DNA from: Conoideocrella luteorostrata
Lineage: Eukaryota > Ascomycota > Sordariomycetes > Hypocreales > Clavicipitaceae
Assembly: GCA_032433595.1 (NCBI GenBank)
Contig: JASWJB010000283.1
Span: forward strand, 1 to 58,888
Reading direction: 5' to 3'
Length of the DNA stretch: 58,888 nt
Below, in pieces: positions 13,189 to 24,200 of the stretch. How positions within the stretch are numbered: the stretch's first letter is position 1; each line of letters opens with the position of its first letter. Under the pieces are notes generated by a model, which ran no database searches, was not told the DNA's origin, and saw only the letters and a program-made list of their open reading frames with translations. The translations under genes and the position numbers were made by a program.

Positions 13189-13367
13189 ACTCCATACGGA
13201 GTACTAACTAGCAAACTGGTAATCGCCCAGTCTATGTCCTCCCCACCAAGCGCGGTCCAGCGCTCTGTCCAGGACAAGGACTAGGACCAGGTGCCCAACT
13301 CGTCAGCCAGGGTTTGTTCAGATCACTCAAACTCCAGGCTATTGTGCAATATTGTACTCCGTACAAT
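13189..13367. repeat. Decayed palindrome and hairpin form of the TACTCCG repeat
   Basis: At 13189-13202 the palindrome reads ACTCCATACGGAGT, which differs from the perfect form by one G-to-A change at a CpG. At 13351-13367 the extended form ATTGTAC-TCC-GTACAAT makes a 7-bp inverted repeat around a 3-nt centre. Confidence 0.8.
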
Positions 13368-15230
13368 AATTATTCTTGCCCAGCAGTGAATCCAACCAAA
13401 CAAATGTTTTCGGAAATTGGTCTCCCTGGAGGACAAATTCCCCCCACCCCGTATCGAGGCGAGAAGCTCCAGGCCTCGCAAGTCTTGGTTGCTCGGCTTA
13501 ACAGACAGTCGAATTCCGCGATCTGCATGAGAGAAAGACCCCAAAAGGCACAAGCTTAGCAATCGAAAATAAGCCAGGTCGGTTCCAGGAATAAGCAAAT
13601 GTTGGGAACGATGGCGTTGCGTCGGCACTACAATACAGTTACAGTCAAACAGTTTCTACAGTTTAAGTAAGCCACCACCCATGGTACGACTTTAGGCAGT
13701 TCCAACAGAAGGCATATCCCGAACTCCATCCTTACCACGGAGTATTGCGTGCATTGTATGGATGGGTAGTATTAGTTGGGTGCATAATAGACGATTGCTA
13801 TTGCATTCGACTGACGTCTCAACACAGACGTGGTTCGCTCTCCCGGTAACTACTACGAGGGTCACCCCTGGAGTAGTCCGGATCAATTAATCACTTGGGA
13901 TTCTCCACACAAAGAGGCGCCCGACGAGCTAGCCGGTGGGAAAAAAACGTGGTACCGACAGATAGATACTAACTACTTAATGAACAATACAATACTCCGT
14001 ATTCCTAACTTGACCAGATATAGCCGCGGCCACGGCCCAGCGTAGCACGTATGACGGGCATTGCAATCTCTTGTGAGAGCTGCGGAAATAATGTTGTATT
14101 TTGTTGCCTCGCAAGCGGCGACAGTTGCGTCTGACGGGGCATAAACTGAACATTTCGCTCTGCCCCTTAATGGCAAGTCCCACAGAGAATGAGAACGGCG
14201 AGCAAAAACTAGTGATAATACGAGCATGGCCAGAACCAAGGGTTCCGGTTCATGAATCAAGCGAGGCTTGTAGCTGGGTCGTTGGCCATTTCGCCCAGCC
14301 TGCCTTATCAAAATCTGGATGTCGCCCCCGTTCCCCCCCCCCCCCCCTTTGGCCCATCTAAGCTCCACAAAGGCCCCTGGCTTTGGCCGCATGTCAAAGT
14401 TGAACGAGCCCTTGATTGGCATTTACAGGTGCGACAACTAGTTAGTTTATTAACTGCAATATATTTCGGGAAGAAAAAAAGACCCTTGCCTTGGCCGGCT
14501 CGCACCCTCCCAGCCACAGCCACGCGCCCAGAATCATCATCGACTTTTGACACTGTAGCACTTCCCTTATAGGTACATGCATGAGACGATCAGCTTTGTT
14601 CTCTGTGGTGGGGGGAAAGGGGGGGACCCTGCATTATTGTACGTATGTACTCTGTAATGTGCGTATTATAACTACCGTTCAGTCGCAGACTTACGAGATG
14701 TGGACATCTTCCCGAAGGCGGTTTGGAAAATAAAAAATCTGGCCGTTGTTCCCACACAGTCTTGCCCAGCCAGCTTCTGCTGATCTTGGTGTTCGGCTTC
14801 CTCCGACAAGTGGCGATGCGGTGGAGGTGGCATGGACAAGCGGACAAATGGGATCGCGTCGCTGCCATCCAAACGATCAGGCATGGCATTGATTGTGGGT
14901 GGGCCGCCCTGAACATGACGCCAGAAATGTCAGGAACCAAATGTTGCCACACAGCTAGTTTTGCAATGAAGCATCGCAGAGTGTATTAGTGTGTGGGTGA
15001 GCGAACGTGTGTGTCCCTCTCTGTCGGTTATGTCCAGCTTGTAATAAGAGTCTCTTTGTTCGGGATGGAAGTTACGGATTCGAAGTTACCATGTGAATCT
15101 GAATGACCTAGGTTTTGACCATATTTCGGTAGTCAATCTTGCGTTACACCGATTAACTACTCGGTACTGTGTGTTCCGTACCAAGATCGAGGGGCTCGTT
15201 CTGCATACGGAGTAGCCGTAGCTATTCAGT

Positions 15231-15270
15231 TTGGTTAGGAGTTGGTTAGGAGTTGGTTAGGAGTTGGTTC
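15231..15270 (+). repeat. 11-bp tandem repeat
   Basis: The unit GGTTAGGAGTT is repeated a little over three times. A run of the pentamer GGGTA lies 110 nt further on (15379-15399). Confidence 0.85.
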
Positions 15271-16159
15271 GATTGGGGTTTGTTCGGGAGTCCAACTGAA
15301 ACAGGCTAATTCCTCAGCGTGTGGTTACTGCCACCTACGCACTCGTCTTGTTTCGGGACTCGTCCGTGATTTCACCTGTAGGGTAGGGTAGGGTAGGGTG
15401 GCATGGGAAAGATATCGGCCGACAGGGACGGCAATACTCCGAACTTTGCACAGTAATAGCGACGTTGGGGACCTCCCTCGCAGTAGGCTTCAGTGCTCCG
15501 AGCTTTTGCACAGCAATAAATTGACGGACTCTCGCGGGATAGCCTCACGGGATGCACGAAGGGGGGGCCTTCACGTGGCCGATTGATTGTTCACCAGATG
15601 CTGTCTGCAACTCCCCTCCCCCCCGCGATCGACATCCAGAAGATAGTCATACACGCAATGCTAGAAACATCCCGGCAACCACCTCGTCACACCCTCAGCT
15701 CTCCATTAGCAAAATGCAACCGCAGCAGCTGCACCACGGAACAATCTGTTCTGGCGCCACGAGCTCAGCTCGATCAACAGTTTAAGTTTAGCCTTTGGGA
15801 GAAGGAAGAGGCTCGGCCGGCCGCAAAGTAGAATCGTTTTACCTGGGCATGCCGTTCGCTCCTCCTTCCTCCCCTTCCCCACCGTCCGTGTTTCCAAAGC
15901 TGTTTGCCGCGAGCACCCCGTATCTTCCGATGGAATTGTAGATTACCAGTGCTTTTGGAACAAGGCTATCTGCAATAGGAAGGTCGTCAGACTTTAAGGT
16001 GAGGCGGTGGTTGGCGGCGGCGGCGAGGGTCAAATGGTCTGGAATACTCGTTGAATGGCCGGCCCATTGACGAGATGTAAAGGCTGCACGTTGCGTTACG
16101 CATAAATGACAGTCTCGTCTGCAGTGGCTGGAGCTGCATGAATGCTTCTCAATTGGTGT

Positions 16160-16280
16160 TGATGTGGTGTAATATGATACAAAAGATGCGTAAGATGAAT
16201 AAGATGCGCAAAATGCATAGATGCGTAAGATGCGTAAGACGTGTAAGATGTGTAAGATGCATAAAATGCGAAGGGCGTGT
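16160..16280 (+). repeat. Imperfect 9-bp tandem repeat (GTAAGATGC-like)
   Basis: A degenerate array built on GTAAGATGC/GTAAGATGT with A/G and T/C variants lies about 160 nt beyond the stop codon of the Utp16-type gene. It is long enough to be a small minisatellite and looks non-coding. Confidence 0.7.
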
Positions 16281-16441
16281 AAGTGCAGTGTTTATATCAT
16301 CATCTCAACTAGTCCAAAAAACAAATAAACAAATAAAAAGAGGACACAAATTAAAAAAATACGTAGCCGCAAACGCCATAATGAACAAAGCAACACCGTG
16401 ATTTCCCATGCCAAAAGAACACCCCCAAGCCATACCATGCT

Positions 16442-17449
16442 CTACTTTCTGAAAAACCCCGCGGATCGATTTCTTACTGGTTCTCTGCCCCTCTTAAGCA
16501 GCAAATCCTTAGAGCTCTTAGAATACCTCTTCACCTTGGGCGCCAACCTCTCATCCTCACTCCTGGACACCCTGTAGATTGTGTTTCCAATGACTTCATC
16601 CCGCGGCCCCCTACTCTCCCTTGTCAACCTCTTCTCAATAGATGATACTTTCCGCTTGTGGTTGGGACGAAGGTCTGTTTCGTCGTGCACATCATCCTCA
16701 TCTTCGCTAGAGGATGAATCGGTGAGGAACTCCGCGGGGAGAAGATTGGGAATCTCTTTCCTCTCTGCGCGTTTTCTCCCAGAAGCCACAGTAGCGGCGG
16801 CTTTGGATTCCTTTGCCGGGCTGGTGATCTCTTCTTGTGCTTTGCGCTGTGAAGCCTGCTGCTTGAAGAGGGCGTCTCTTTGCTGGCGCTTCTTCTTATC
16901 GGCTGCCGCTTGTCTGAAAGTGCGATGTTAGCATATATGCGAACAGTGCTGTAAAAGCACTCAAAGAGGAGCTCAAGAAATGAAGCCGATTTCAGGTTGG
17001 AAGTGTTTTGGGCGCAGTCTATAAGGCACGCAAGAAAAGACATACTCTTGTGCAGCTTTCTGAGCCGTCTGAGCAGATTGAACCATCTCCTTGGCCACCT
17101 TTGACGTGGATACCGCCTCAGGAGCTGCATCGCTATCATCATCGTCCTCTTCCGCTGCCGTAGGCTTCACAAGCTGCTCGGATCTGGCTGCAGGAACCAC
17201 AAGCTCCTGGTCAGCATTGCCGTCGTCATCAAAAGTGACCACATTGCTCTTGGGCTTCTGCTCGTCCGTTGCTGTTTCCGGGCTATCCTCTTCTTTTGAT
17301 CGCACGGGGAGCATCTTTTGGCGCTTAGTACCAGTAGCAGTAGCAGGAGCAGTGACAGTAGCAGGAGTAGGCTCTGTGGGTTTCTCTGATTCGCCAGATT
17401 GAGAAGTCTGCGCGATGGCAGCTTTTCTTTTGCGCGTCTGGACGGGCAT
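16442..17449 (-). CDS. U3 snoRNA-associated protein, Utp16/Bud21 family
   Basis: This is predicted to be a nucleolar component of the small-subunit processome, which binds U3 snoRNA and supports 18S pre-rRNA cleavage. Two exons (17449-17046 and 16913-16442) joined across a 132-nt intron (donor GTATGT, acceptor CAG) encode 291 aa. The N-terminal half is a low-complexity acidic and Lys-rich region, common in ribosome-assembly factors. The C-terminal half has the family signature: a PAEFLTD motif, a Ser/Asp/Glu-rich acidic patch, then a GNTIYRVSRSEDERLAPKVK-like motif and a basic tail ending SAGFFRK. It is transcribed divergently from the next gene with about 600 nt between starts. Family assignment rests on the C-terminal motifs; the N-terminal half carries no evidence. 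Confidence 0.85.
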
Positions 17450-18047
17450 AGTGAGAATGATGTATTCTCAGTGAAATCTCACTGACGGATGAAAAAATAT
17501 GAAGCGGCCCAGGCGAGAAGACGTCGACTTCCACAACTTTAGTCAGAGAACGGGTCTAGCTTATGCTGCGATGCTGTCTCACAGATATTGCTCTTTCTCA
17601 ATTATGCAGCGGAAAATATAGCGTCAAAGCTGCCAAATGATAGGCTTTGCCTGTTCAAATCTTGAACTTTTTTTTCAATATCAAAGAGAAAAAAAGTTGA
17701 GTGGATCACGAAAACGGGATGGCAGTTGAGTTTGGCGGGTTTCATTGGCTGGCGGCTTCAGTGGGGACAGAAGGGTCATGGAGTAACTAATTGGCGGACG
17801 TACGGTTCGACTTCAACTCGGGTTTCGTTGAATGCCATATATGGGCAAATTGGCAGAACTTGTTTGCCTTGAACTTTCATTTTTGTGCAAAGTGGTCCAT
17901 CATTATTTTATGACTTGATTGTATATATTAGGCAGTTCAGCGTGTCTGGTGGATGAGCGGTAACTAATTAATAGCCCGGAGACTGATCTCACCAGAGCTC
18001 CCCCCCCATCCGTCCTTCATCTCATCATCTCGACCACACATGCCAAG
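17450..18047. promoter_or_regulatory. Divergent promoter region, UTP16-type and mitochondrial repeat-protein genes
   Basis: This 598-bp stretch lies between two divergent start codons and must contain both promoters and 5' leaders. It is AT-rich in the middle, with poly-T and poly-A runs near 17668-17695, and has a poly-C run at 18000-18008 close to the rightward start. No specific factor site is assigned. Confidence 0.6.
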
Positions 18048-19151
18048 ATGGCTGCAAGGCGAGCTCCAAGGCTATGTACTCTCACTCACACTCACAAACA
18101 CATTACTGCTGCTATATCAGCCCTCTTTCCCACGCAATCCATTCACCACTTACCTGCACCGCATGACCAAGTCCGCCCCTACGCCAGCCCACCCTCTCGA
18201 AAGGCCAAAAACCCCCCTCCCTACTCAGAAGTTTTCGACTTGTCCCAAATCCCACTCAGTTCCGTCGAAAGCGTCATCTCCCGCAACGGCGACTCATTCC
18301 AGCACCTCTCGCCCTCTGAATACTACGCTGTAGCGCAAAAGTTCGCTGCTGCCATTAAGAGAGGCTCGAGTCCCTGGGCAATCTCCACCACAGGCAGTAC
18401 GTATCTCCAATTCTCAGAGAGAGGAAAACACAGCTCTTCGTCCAAGGAACAAGTAAAAAAAAAAAAATTCTCTAACAATTATTACCTAGAAGATGCTGTT
18501 TCGGCGGATACCTTTCACACAGTAGCATGCATCATGCGCCAAATCTCCTCCAAATCAGCAGACGCCTTCGCCACAGCCCTCTGGTCATCCGCATCCGAAA
18601 TGGGATATCGTCCCTCCACGCTCTCCCTTGCAAGACAACTCATCCGGTCTGGAGCGTACTCTCGCATCCCGCAGCTGCGCAAGGTCGAAGCGCGTTTCAA
18701 GCAGCTCGTAGCTGGTGGTAAAGACGCGGATGCACTGACGGCGGAAGGGGAGTTACTTTTCGAACAGGGCAAGCATGACGCTGCGGTGGCAATGTTGAGG
18801 CGTGCTCTTGCAAACAAGGCCGACTTCGAATGGCGGCCTCATTGTGAGTTGTGTTTGGGAAAGGCGCTGATGAGGCTCGGGAAGGCTGATGAGGCTCGGG
18901 GCTTGTTGGAGAGGTTGGCGGACGAGGGGATGGTGGAGGCCGATGCCGAGTTGGCGGAGTTGGCGAGGAAGGGCGGCTTGGGGGTGGAAGAGTTGGAGCA
19001 GAGGCTATATACAGGTGGTTGTAATGGGAGGAGGGATATGTTCACGAGGTTGTCTGAGTTGGCGTTGGAGAAGGGGAGCAAGAAGGATGGCGAGGGGAGA
19101 CTGTGGGCTTTGGAGTGGGCTAAGTTGGCGGATTCGCGTGTTGAGTATTGA
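18048..19151 (+). CDS. Predicted mitochondrial helical-repeat (TPR-like) protein
   Basis: Two exons, 18048-18396 and 18490-19151, encode 336 aa. The intron (18397-18489, 93 nt) has a GTACGT donor, a CTAAC branch site and a TAG acceptor. Its length is a multiple of three and it has no in-frame stop, so an unspliced message would still encode a 367-aa protein. The first 50 residues are rich in Arg, Ala and Ser with few acidic residues, as in a mitochondrial presequence. From about residue 220 there are helical hairpins resembling TPR/Sel1 repeats (GELLFEQGKHDAAVAMLRRA, then GKALMRLGKADEARGLLERL). I do not recognise a named orthologue. The start sits in a good context (CAAGATGGC). The gene converges on the photolyase gene with only 161 nt between the stops. 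Confidence 0.8.
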   Translation: MAARRAPRLCTLTHTHKHITAAISALFPTQSIHHLPAPHDQVRPYASPPSRKAKNPPPYSEVFDLSQIPLSSVESVISRNGDSFQHLSPSEYYAVAQKFAAAIKRGSSPWAISTTGSTYLQFSERGKHSSSSKEQVKKKKFSNNYYLEDAVSADTFHTVACIMRQISSKSADAFATALWSSASEMGYRPSTLSLARQLIRSGAYSRIPQLRKVEARFKQLVAGGKDADALTAEGELLFEQGKHDAAVAMLRRALANKADFEWRPHCELCLGKALMRLGKADEARGLLERLADEGMVEADAELAELARKGGLGVEELEQRLYTGGCNGRRDMFTRLSELALEKGSKKDGEGRLWALEWAKLADSRVEY

Positions 19152-19312
19152 CAGATTATATGTATTCTCGAGATCTCCGTGTTGAAAGCATAGTGACTGG
19201 ATTTGCAGATCAAGACCATCGAAGTGTATACTACAGTGTAATGCGTACTACAACCAACGTACCATACCCCAGCCGTATGGTAGGTACTACGGACGACAAT
19301 TTGTACACCTGT

Positions 19313-21223
19313 CTATGTTTTCTGCTTTTTGGACACCGTCGCTGAGCTCGTCTTTCTCGGCCTCTTGTCTCCCACCCCATCGTCTTCATCGCCCTCATCA
19401 GCATTCTCACCATCGTCACTATCGAACCGACCCTGAACTTCACCCTGTCCCTCAGGAAACAATTCTCGCCAGCCGCCATTCAACACGGTTTCGTCATCTC
19501 CATACAAACCAACCTCGTACGCCTTCTTCATCGCGGCAATGCACACGTTTCGGCGCTCACCAAAATCGAACATGGGCTTCGGATATGTGCCCTTGCCGAT
19601 AGCATTCGATAACCCGTCGCCGGTTACACGAACGCCGGCCTTCTTCTGGTCCTGGATTGGTGCTCTCCATGGCTCGTATATGTACTTGGCATCCAGGTCT
19701 TTGAGTTCCGGCACCCATTTACGAATCAAGGCCCCGTTCTTGTCCCACTTCTGACCAAATGTAATGGGACTGTAGCACCGAAAATACTGCGAGAAGAAGG
19801 CGGTGCACGATAACCACTGCCAGTTCCCGGCATTACAGGCGGGTTCGTGGTCAAGAAGAAACTCTTCAAAAACGTCGGCCCCTCGCTCCCAATCAACGTA
19901 ACACCCTCCTCTGGTCAGGAAGCACGCTACACTATGCCGGCCAAGGTGGTGTATCCATCCATCATGACGGAGCTGACGCATGAGTGCGTCAATCCACGGG
20001 AACCCGGTGACGCCTTGCTTCCATCGCCGGAACCATCGCTCAGCTTGGTCGGAGTCTATGTGATATTCGCCAGTTGATAGCCCAGTGTCTGGGTCTACTT
20101 TTGACGGCAAGTGCCAAGGAATGAATCGACAGTGTCGATTTCCAGCCGTCTGATGGAAGTTCACACCAATAGCTGCCTGTGCGGCAAAGTACATGTCGCG
20201 AAAGATCAGTTGGCCTGTTAGACTTACCGGAGGGGTGGACGCTCCCTTGCCGTATGAGTTGACGACGTCTTGAACACGCCAGTAAAATTCTCTCACGGAG
20301 AGGGCGCCAAAGTGAAGGAATGGCGAGAGCAGAGTGGTCGATTGGGGGTCAAACAGCGCCGGGCTAGTTTTCGGTTTCTCGAAAGTAGCCGTGTACTTGT
20401 TGTCCTTGATAATTGCGTCCAAATTCTTCAGGGCGCGAGTTTCGCCGCCTTTGTGAGGAGTAGTAGCTGGAGCAAACCCAAGTTCACCCAACGTTTCAAT
20501 GGCAAAGTCGCCATTGGGGCCGGCAATGTTCTTGTACCCAGTGTCGTTCCCCTTCCGCGATTCGGCATTGATATCTGGCTTCGCATGTGGCCGGTCCTGC
20601 TCAAAGTCGAGGGGCATCTCGCCAGGGTCAGGGAGATGCTTCGGCGGTGGAATCGGCCGCGGCACATCCCCAATCTTCTTTGACGCGGAGAGAAGCGACG
20701 TCATTGACATGGTTGGCTTACCGCCATGCTTGGTGACAACATCCTCAGCATCCCACAGCGTCCTGCCCGATCGAATGATGACCTCTACGCCAGCCTCCTT
20801 GGCTGCCCTTGCTACGACTTCATCTCTCTCACGGGCGTAGGAGTCAGTATCCTGTTCAAATACCAAATGCGTGACGTTCCAGGCTTTGAAAAGCTTGGGG
20901 AACAGGGTCTGCGGGCCTTCGCGAAGCACGAAGAGCTTTGACTTGTGGTTCAACTTGGTGATGGAGTCCGAAAGATCGTTCTGGCAATCCAGCCTACGGG
21001 GAGAGAATTCAGTGGCAATTCTCAAACAGGTACAAAACCAGCGGAAAGCTTACAAAAACTGCCACCTATTCGTGCCACCTCTGGCCCTATACACGTAATG
21101 CGGATCCCAGGTAAAAATCGGCCATAAAACCGCGGGTTCCAGATCCAGCGCAGCGTTCAAAGCTGGGGAATCGTGCAGTCTCAGATCAGTGCGGAACCAA
21201 TAGATGACTCTTGGTTTGCTCAT
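19313..21223 (-). CDS. (6-4)-type photolyase/cryptochrome
   Basis: This FAD enzyme should repair UV-induced (6-4) pyrimidine photoproducts using blue light, or act as a related photoreceptor. Two exons, 21223-21054 and 20993-19313, joined across a 60-nt intron (donor GTAAGC, acceptor GTAG) encode 616 aa. Exon 1 supplies the photolyase-fold start MSKPRVIYWFRTDLRLHDSP, which the long frame alone lacks. The C-terminal FAD-binding half contains GNRHCRFIPW, FPWIDALMRQLRHDGW, then HHLGRH at residues 405-410. In characterised (6-4) photolyases the second and last His of this motif are active-site residues. GNWQWLSCTAFF and YEPWRAP follow. The last 50 residues are an acidic and basic tail, possibly with a nuclear localisation signal (KRPRK). 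The closest functional comparison I know is Trichoderma Cry1. Light induction is likely from the family, but I could not assign a promoter element. Confidence 0.93.
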
Positions 21224-24200
21224 GTTCACGGTTCGTCTGTTTTGTTTGCTAAGCGGTTTCTATCGGATCTAAGACGTTGGTTTTTGTTTGCTTTTCGAAA
21301 TGGAATAAAATTACCGTCTTCTCAATTAAATTACAATGAAACCACGCCGAACCGCTGGCTGAAAGGAAGGTGTGGGCTGGCTAAGACATGCTGCTTGCAG
21401 AATCTTGTCCTTGAAGCTCTGTGGCTCTGTGGCTCTGTGTAGTAGTGTATTGATGTTTGGCTACGAGCAAAAAGCAAAAACACAGCGTCATGATGTCAAT
21501 GATATTAGCCACAGTCAAAAGGTGGGCTGGGGCTAACATCTAAGACAGCGAACGGGAGAGATCCACCCCCACCGCTTGGGCGAGCAAGCAAGTTAGTTGT
21601 TTGGGGAAAACAAGACAAGCATGATTGCAATTTGAGACAAGCAGGATAAACTGCATGGGGTAACAATGAACCGGTGGAATACGGATATTGCAGCTGTTTG
21701 GGAGATGCTCGGAGTGCTGGTGATGATACTGGCGATGATGCTTGCGCTGGTTATTTTGAAAGGCAACGGACTACACGGAGGAGGAGCGTTGCCAAAATGA
21801 CACAGTCTGGGGCGGCTGCTTATAGCAATAGGCGCAACGTAATAACAGGAACCTTGTGTTATGCACAATAGGCGCGCAAACTAGCACTGAGTACGGCATA
21901 CAATGCGGATTAAAGAATTTGTGCAATGCGATTGGACAAATACCGATGTCGCCCATTGTTTGTAGCAGCAGCACCTTGTATTGCAGTGCAAGATGCCACC
22001 GCTCCAAGGCGTTCCAAAGGTCAGTCCATTTGCCCAGAAGCCTAGGCATTCGGCCATCCCTACTGCGTACGCCTTACTCCGTACAATATTGCATTTGTAC
22101 GTGCCAAATTTCAGGCTCATGGCCCTTGCGATACAGAGCATCTGCGAACGGAGAATCATGGCGGTGCTATACTGTCAAGAAGCAAAAGCCAGAATTAAGC
22201 AAGACAGCAAAACAAGCAAATAAACAAACAAACAAACAAACAAACAAAACAAAAACAAAACAAAACATACTAGTACCACCGTTCCTCCCATACACTAACT
22301 ATCTCAAGACTCCACGAGAGGCTTTTAGGTGCTCCGCATCCAGGGCATCGCCCCATGGCCAGAATCCACCACCACTACTAACCAGGTTTTCCAGTCTTCC
22401 TGACCCCGCGAGATCCATACTATGCCCGTCATAAAACATCCAATATAGGTCGATGAGATGGTTTCACACTACGGAGTACAATGATAGGAAACAAAACGGC
22501 TTCATGTCAGTTAATGTTGACTCGCCAAGTAGGTCGATCCCACTCGAACGCGTCATACTGTACTCCGCATGTATTGAAGCTTGTTTGTCGTCGAATTGTA
22601 TTGTAACAGTTGAGACCTGCAACCAGAACCGCGAGACACGCTCATGAACATGTTCACAATCGCCCGCCAGTCCCAAGGATGAACTTGTCTTACACCTCCC
22701 TTTGGCCGCGTGCACTAAAGCTAATAAGATGTGTCTTACTATGTTTGTGTGCCCAGCCAAATCAGCAACCCTGCCGATCGACAATCATCGAGACTGTGCT
22801 GCAGAGCTATACTAACTAAGTAACTACCTGTCCCGCTTGCCCTAATTAGTGCACTATATAGCCATTGTACTTCGTTTTGGGTTGAATTTCTTCACCTTAT
22901 CGCACCACCGTGACGCGTCGCTAGCTCAGTAAGTCGCGTCGAGGAGTGGTTGAGCCGTCGGTTTGAAATTGAATGCACAACACCGTCTTGTTACTTAGTG
23001 CCAATTGCGTCGGACTGGTGGCAACATTGGTGGTCATGACTATTTGAGTACGGAGTGGTGAAGAAACAGATCAATCTATGCATTCAAAACAGAGCTGCTG
23101 GCTTGGCATATGGGAAACGCTGCGGAGATTGACGGGGGAAATGAAGTAAAATGAAGTACTTGAAGCTGTGGCACAATGGCCTTGTCCTTAGCTGAATACC
23201 GTCTGGATCGTAGCTGCTGCTGTAGCCGCTCTACGGAGCAGATTTTGCATCCAATTACTCCGTACTTACCAACCGCCTGCTGCAGGTACATTTGTGTGTA
23301 CAAGTGACTAATGTGCCATCCGTAAGCCTTGTCCTCTCTAGTTATTGCACGGCGTATAATAAATGGAGTGGGGGCCAATATGGCTTGTTTTCTCCGGCTT
23401 CTGCATCTACCTAATAGCAAAAGGCGAGCTTATTGATCATCAGCCTTGACTGGGCGGCGAATCCTGATGTCAAATGGGCAATCTGGAACTAGTGCGCGCA
23501 CTCTGACCCAAGCCGCACTAGTCCGCCGCCGTTGGCATTTCTGTTAGCTCATTAACTAAGAGGCATATGATATGACGGTCCACGGCGAATATTTTATGCT
23601 GCTTGAGCACTCCGTACTAACATAGCAGTTACTTGCGAAAAAACACAAACAAAATCAAAGCCAAAGCTGCAAATGCTGGGCCGACAATGCCAGCTCGCCA
23701 GGGTCGGGCCATGGTCTCAAAACATGTTTGCGGATGGTACTGGCCTAGAGCCCTCTTCCATTTGAGATGGCATAATGTAAATAGGCATAGCACCTTGCAA
23801 GAGCCTCAATGTCTGGAATTATTAGCGCAAGGGATGTTGGCCGCCCGGCAACAACGTGGTTTCGCAGTCCAAGTGGGCTCAGCCCTTTGGTACTCCGTAT
23901 TTGGCTCAGATGGCCCATCTGAGATGTCTCTGGCTGTCTAAGTCCCCGGTCGGTCCTCCATGTCAAATTCGCATCTGGGTAATAGCCCATGCGAGGTCCG
24001 CTCTCCGGTTGTTCCACTGCCGCTCGTTGAAGTGTTTCACGATAATATTTTTTCGCTCAGTTGAGAAGAGAAATCACCTCACCCCCGGCCTTTGTCAAAG
24101 CAAAGGGGGTGGTGATCTGTGCTTTTCGTTTTGTTTGCAGACAAGTATTCCGGTTCTGTCGAACGCTGGCCAGCCAGGGGGTGTTTGTGCGTGTAACAGG

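Larger units (their letters stand above)
5490..16441. other. 11-kb gene-poor region
   Basis: I find no open frame with a recognisable domain or with plausible exon joins here. The longest frame (9143-9916, + strand) is low-complexity and runs through copies of the TACTCCG repeat, so I do not call it. The stretch carries the promoter of the RING-PH-VWA gene at its left edge, many TACTCCG/CGGAGTA copies (listed separately), short tandem repeats at 15231-15270, 15379-15399 and 16160-16280, and a poly-C run at about 14333-14347. Non-coding RNA genes cannot be excluded by eye. Confidence 0.6.

Noticed and set aside
15379..15399. GGGTA run resembling an internal telomere repeat
   Set aside because: The unit is five bases, not the TTAGGG hexamer of fungal telomeres, and the run is very short.
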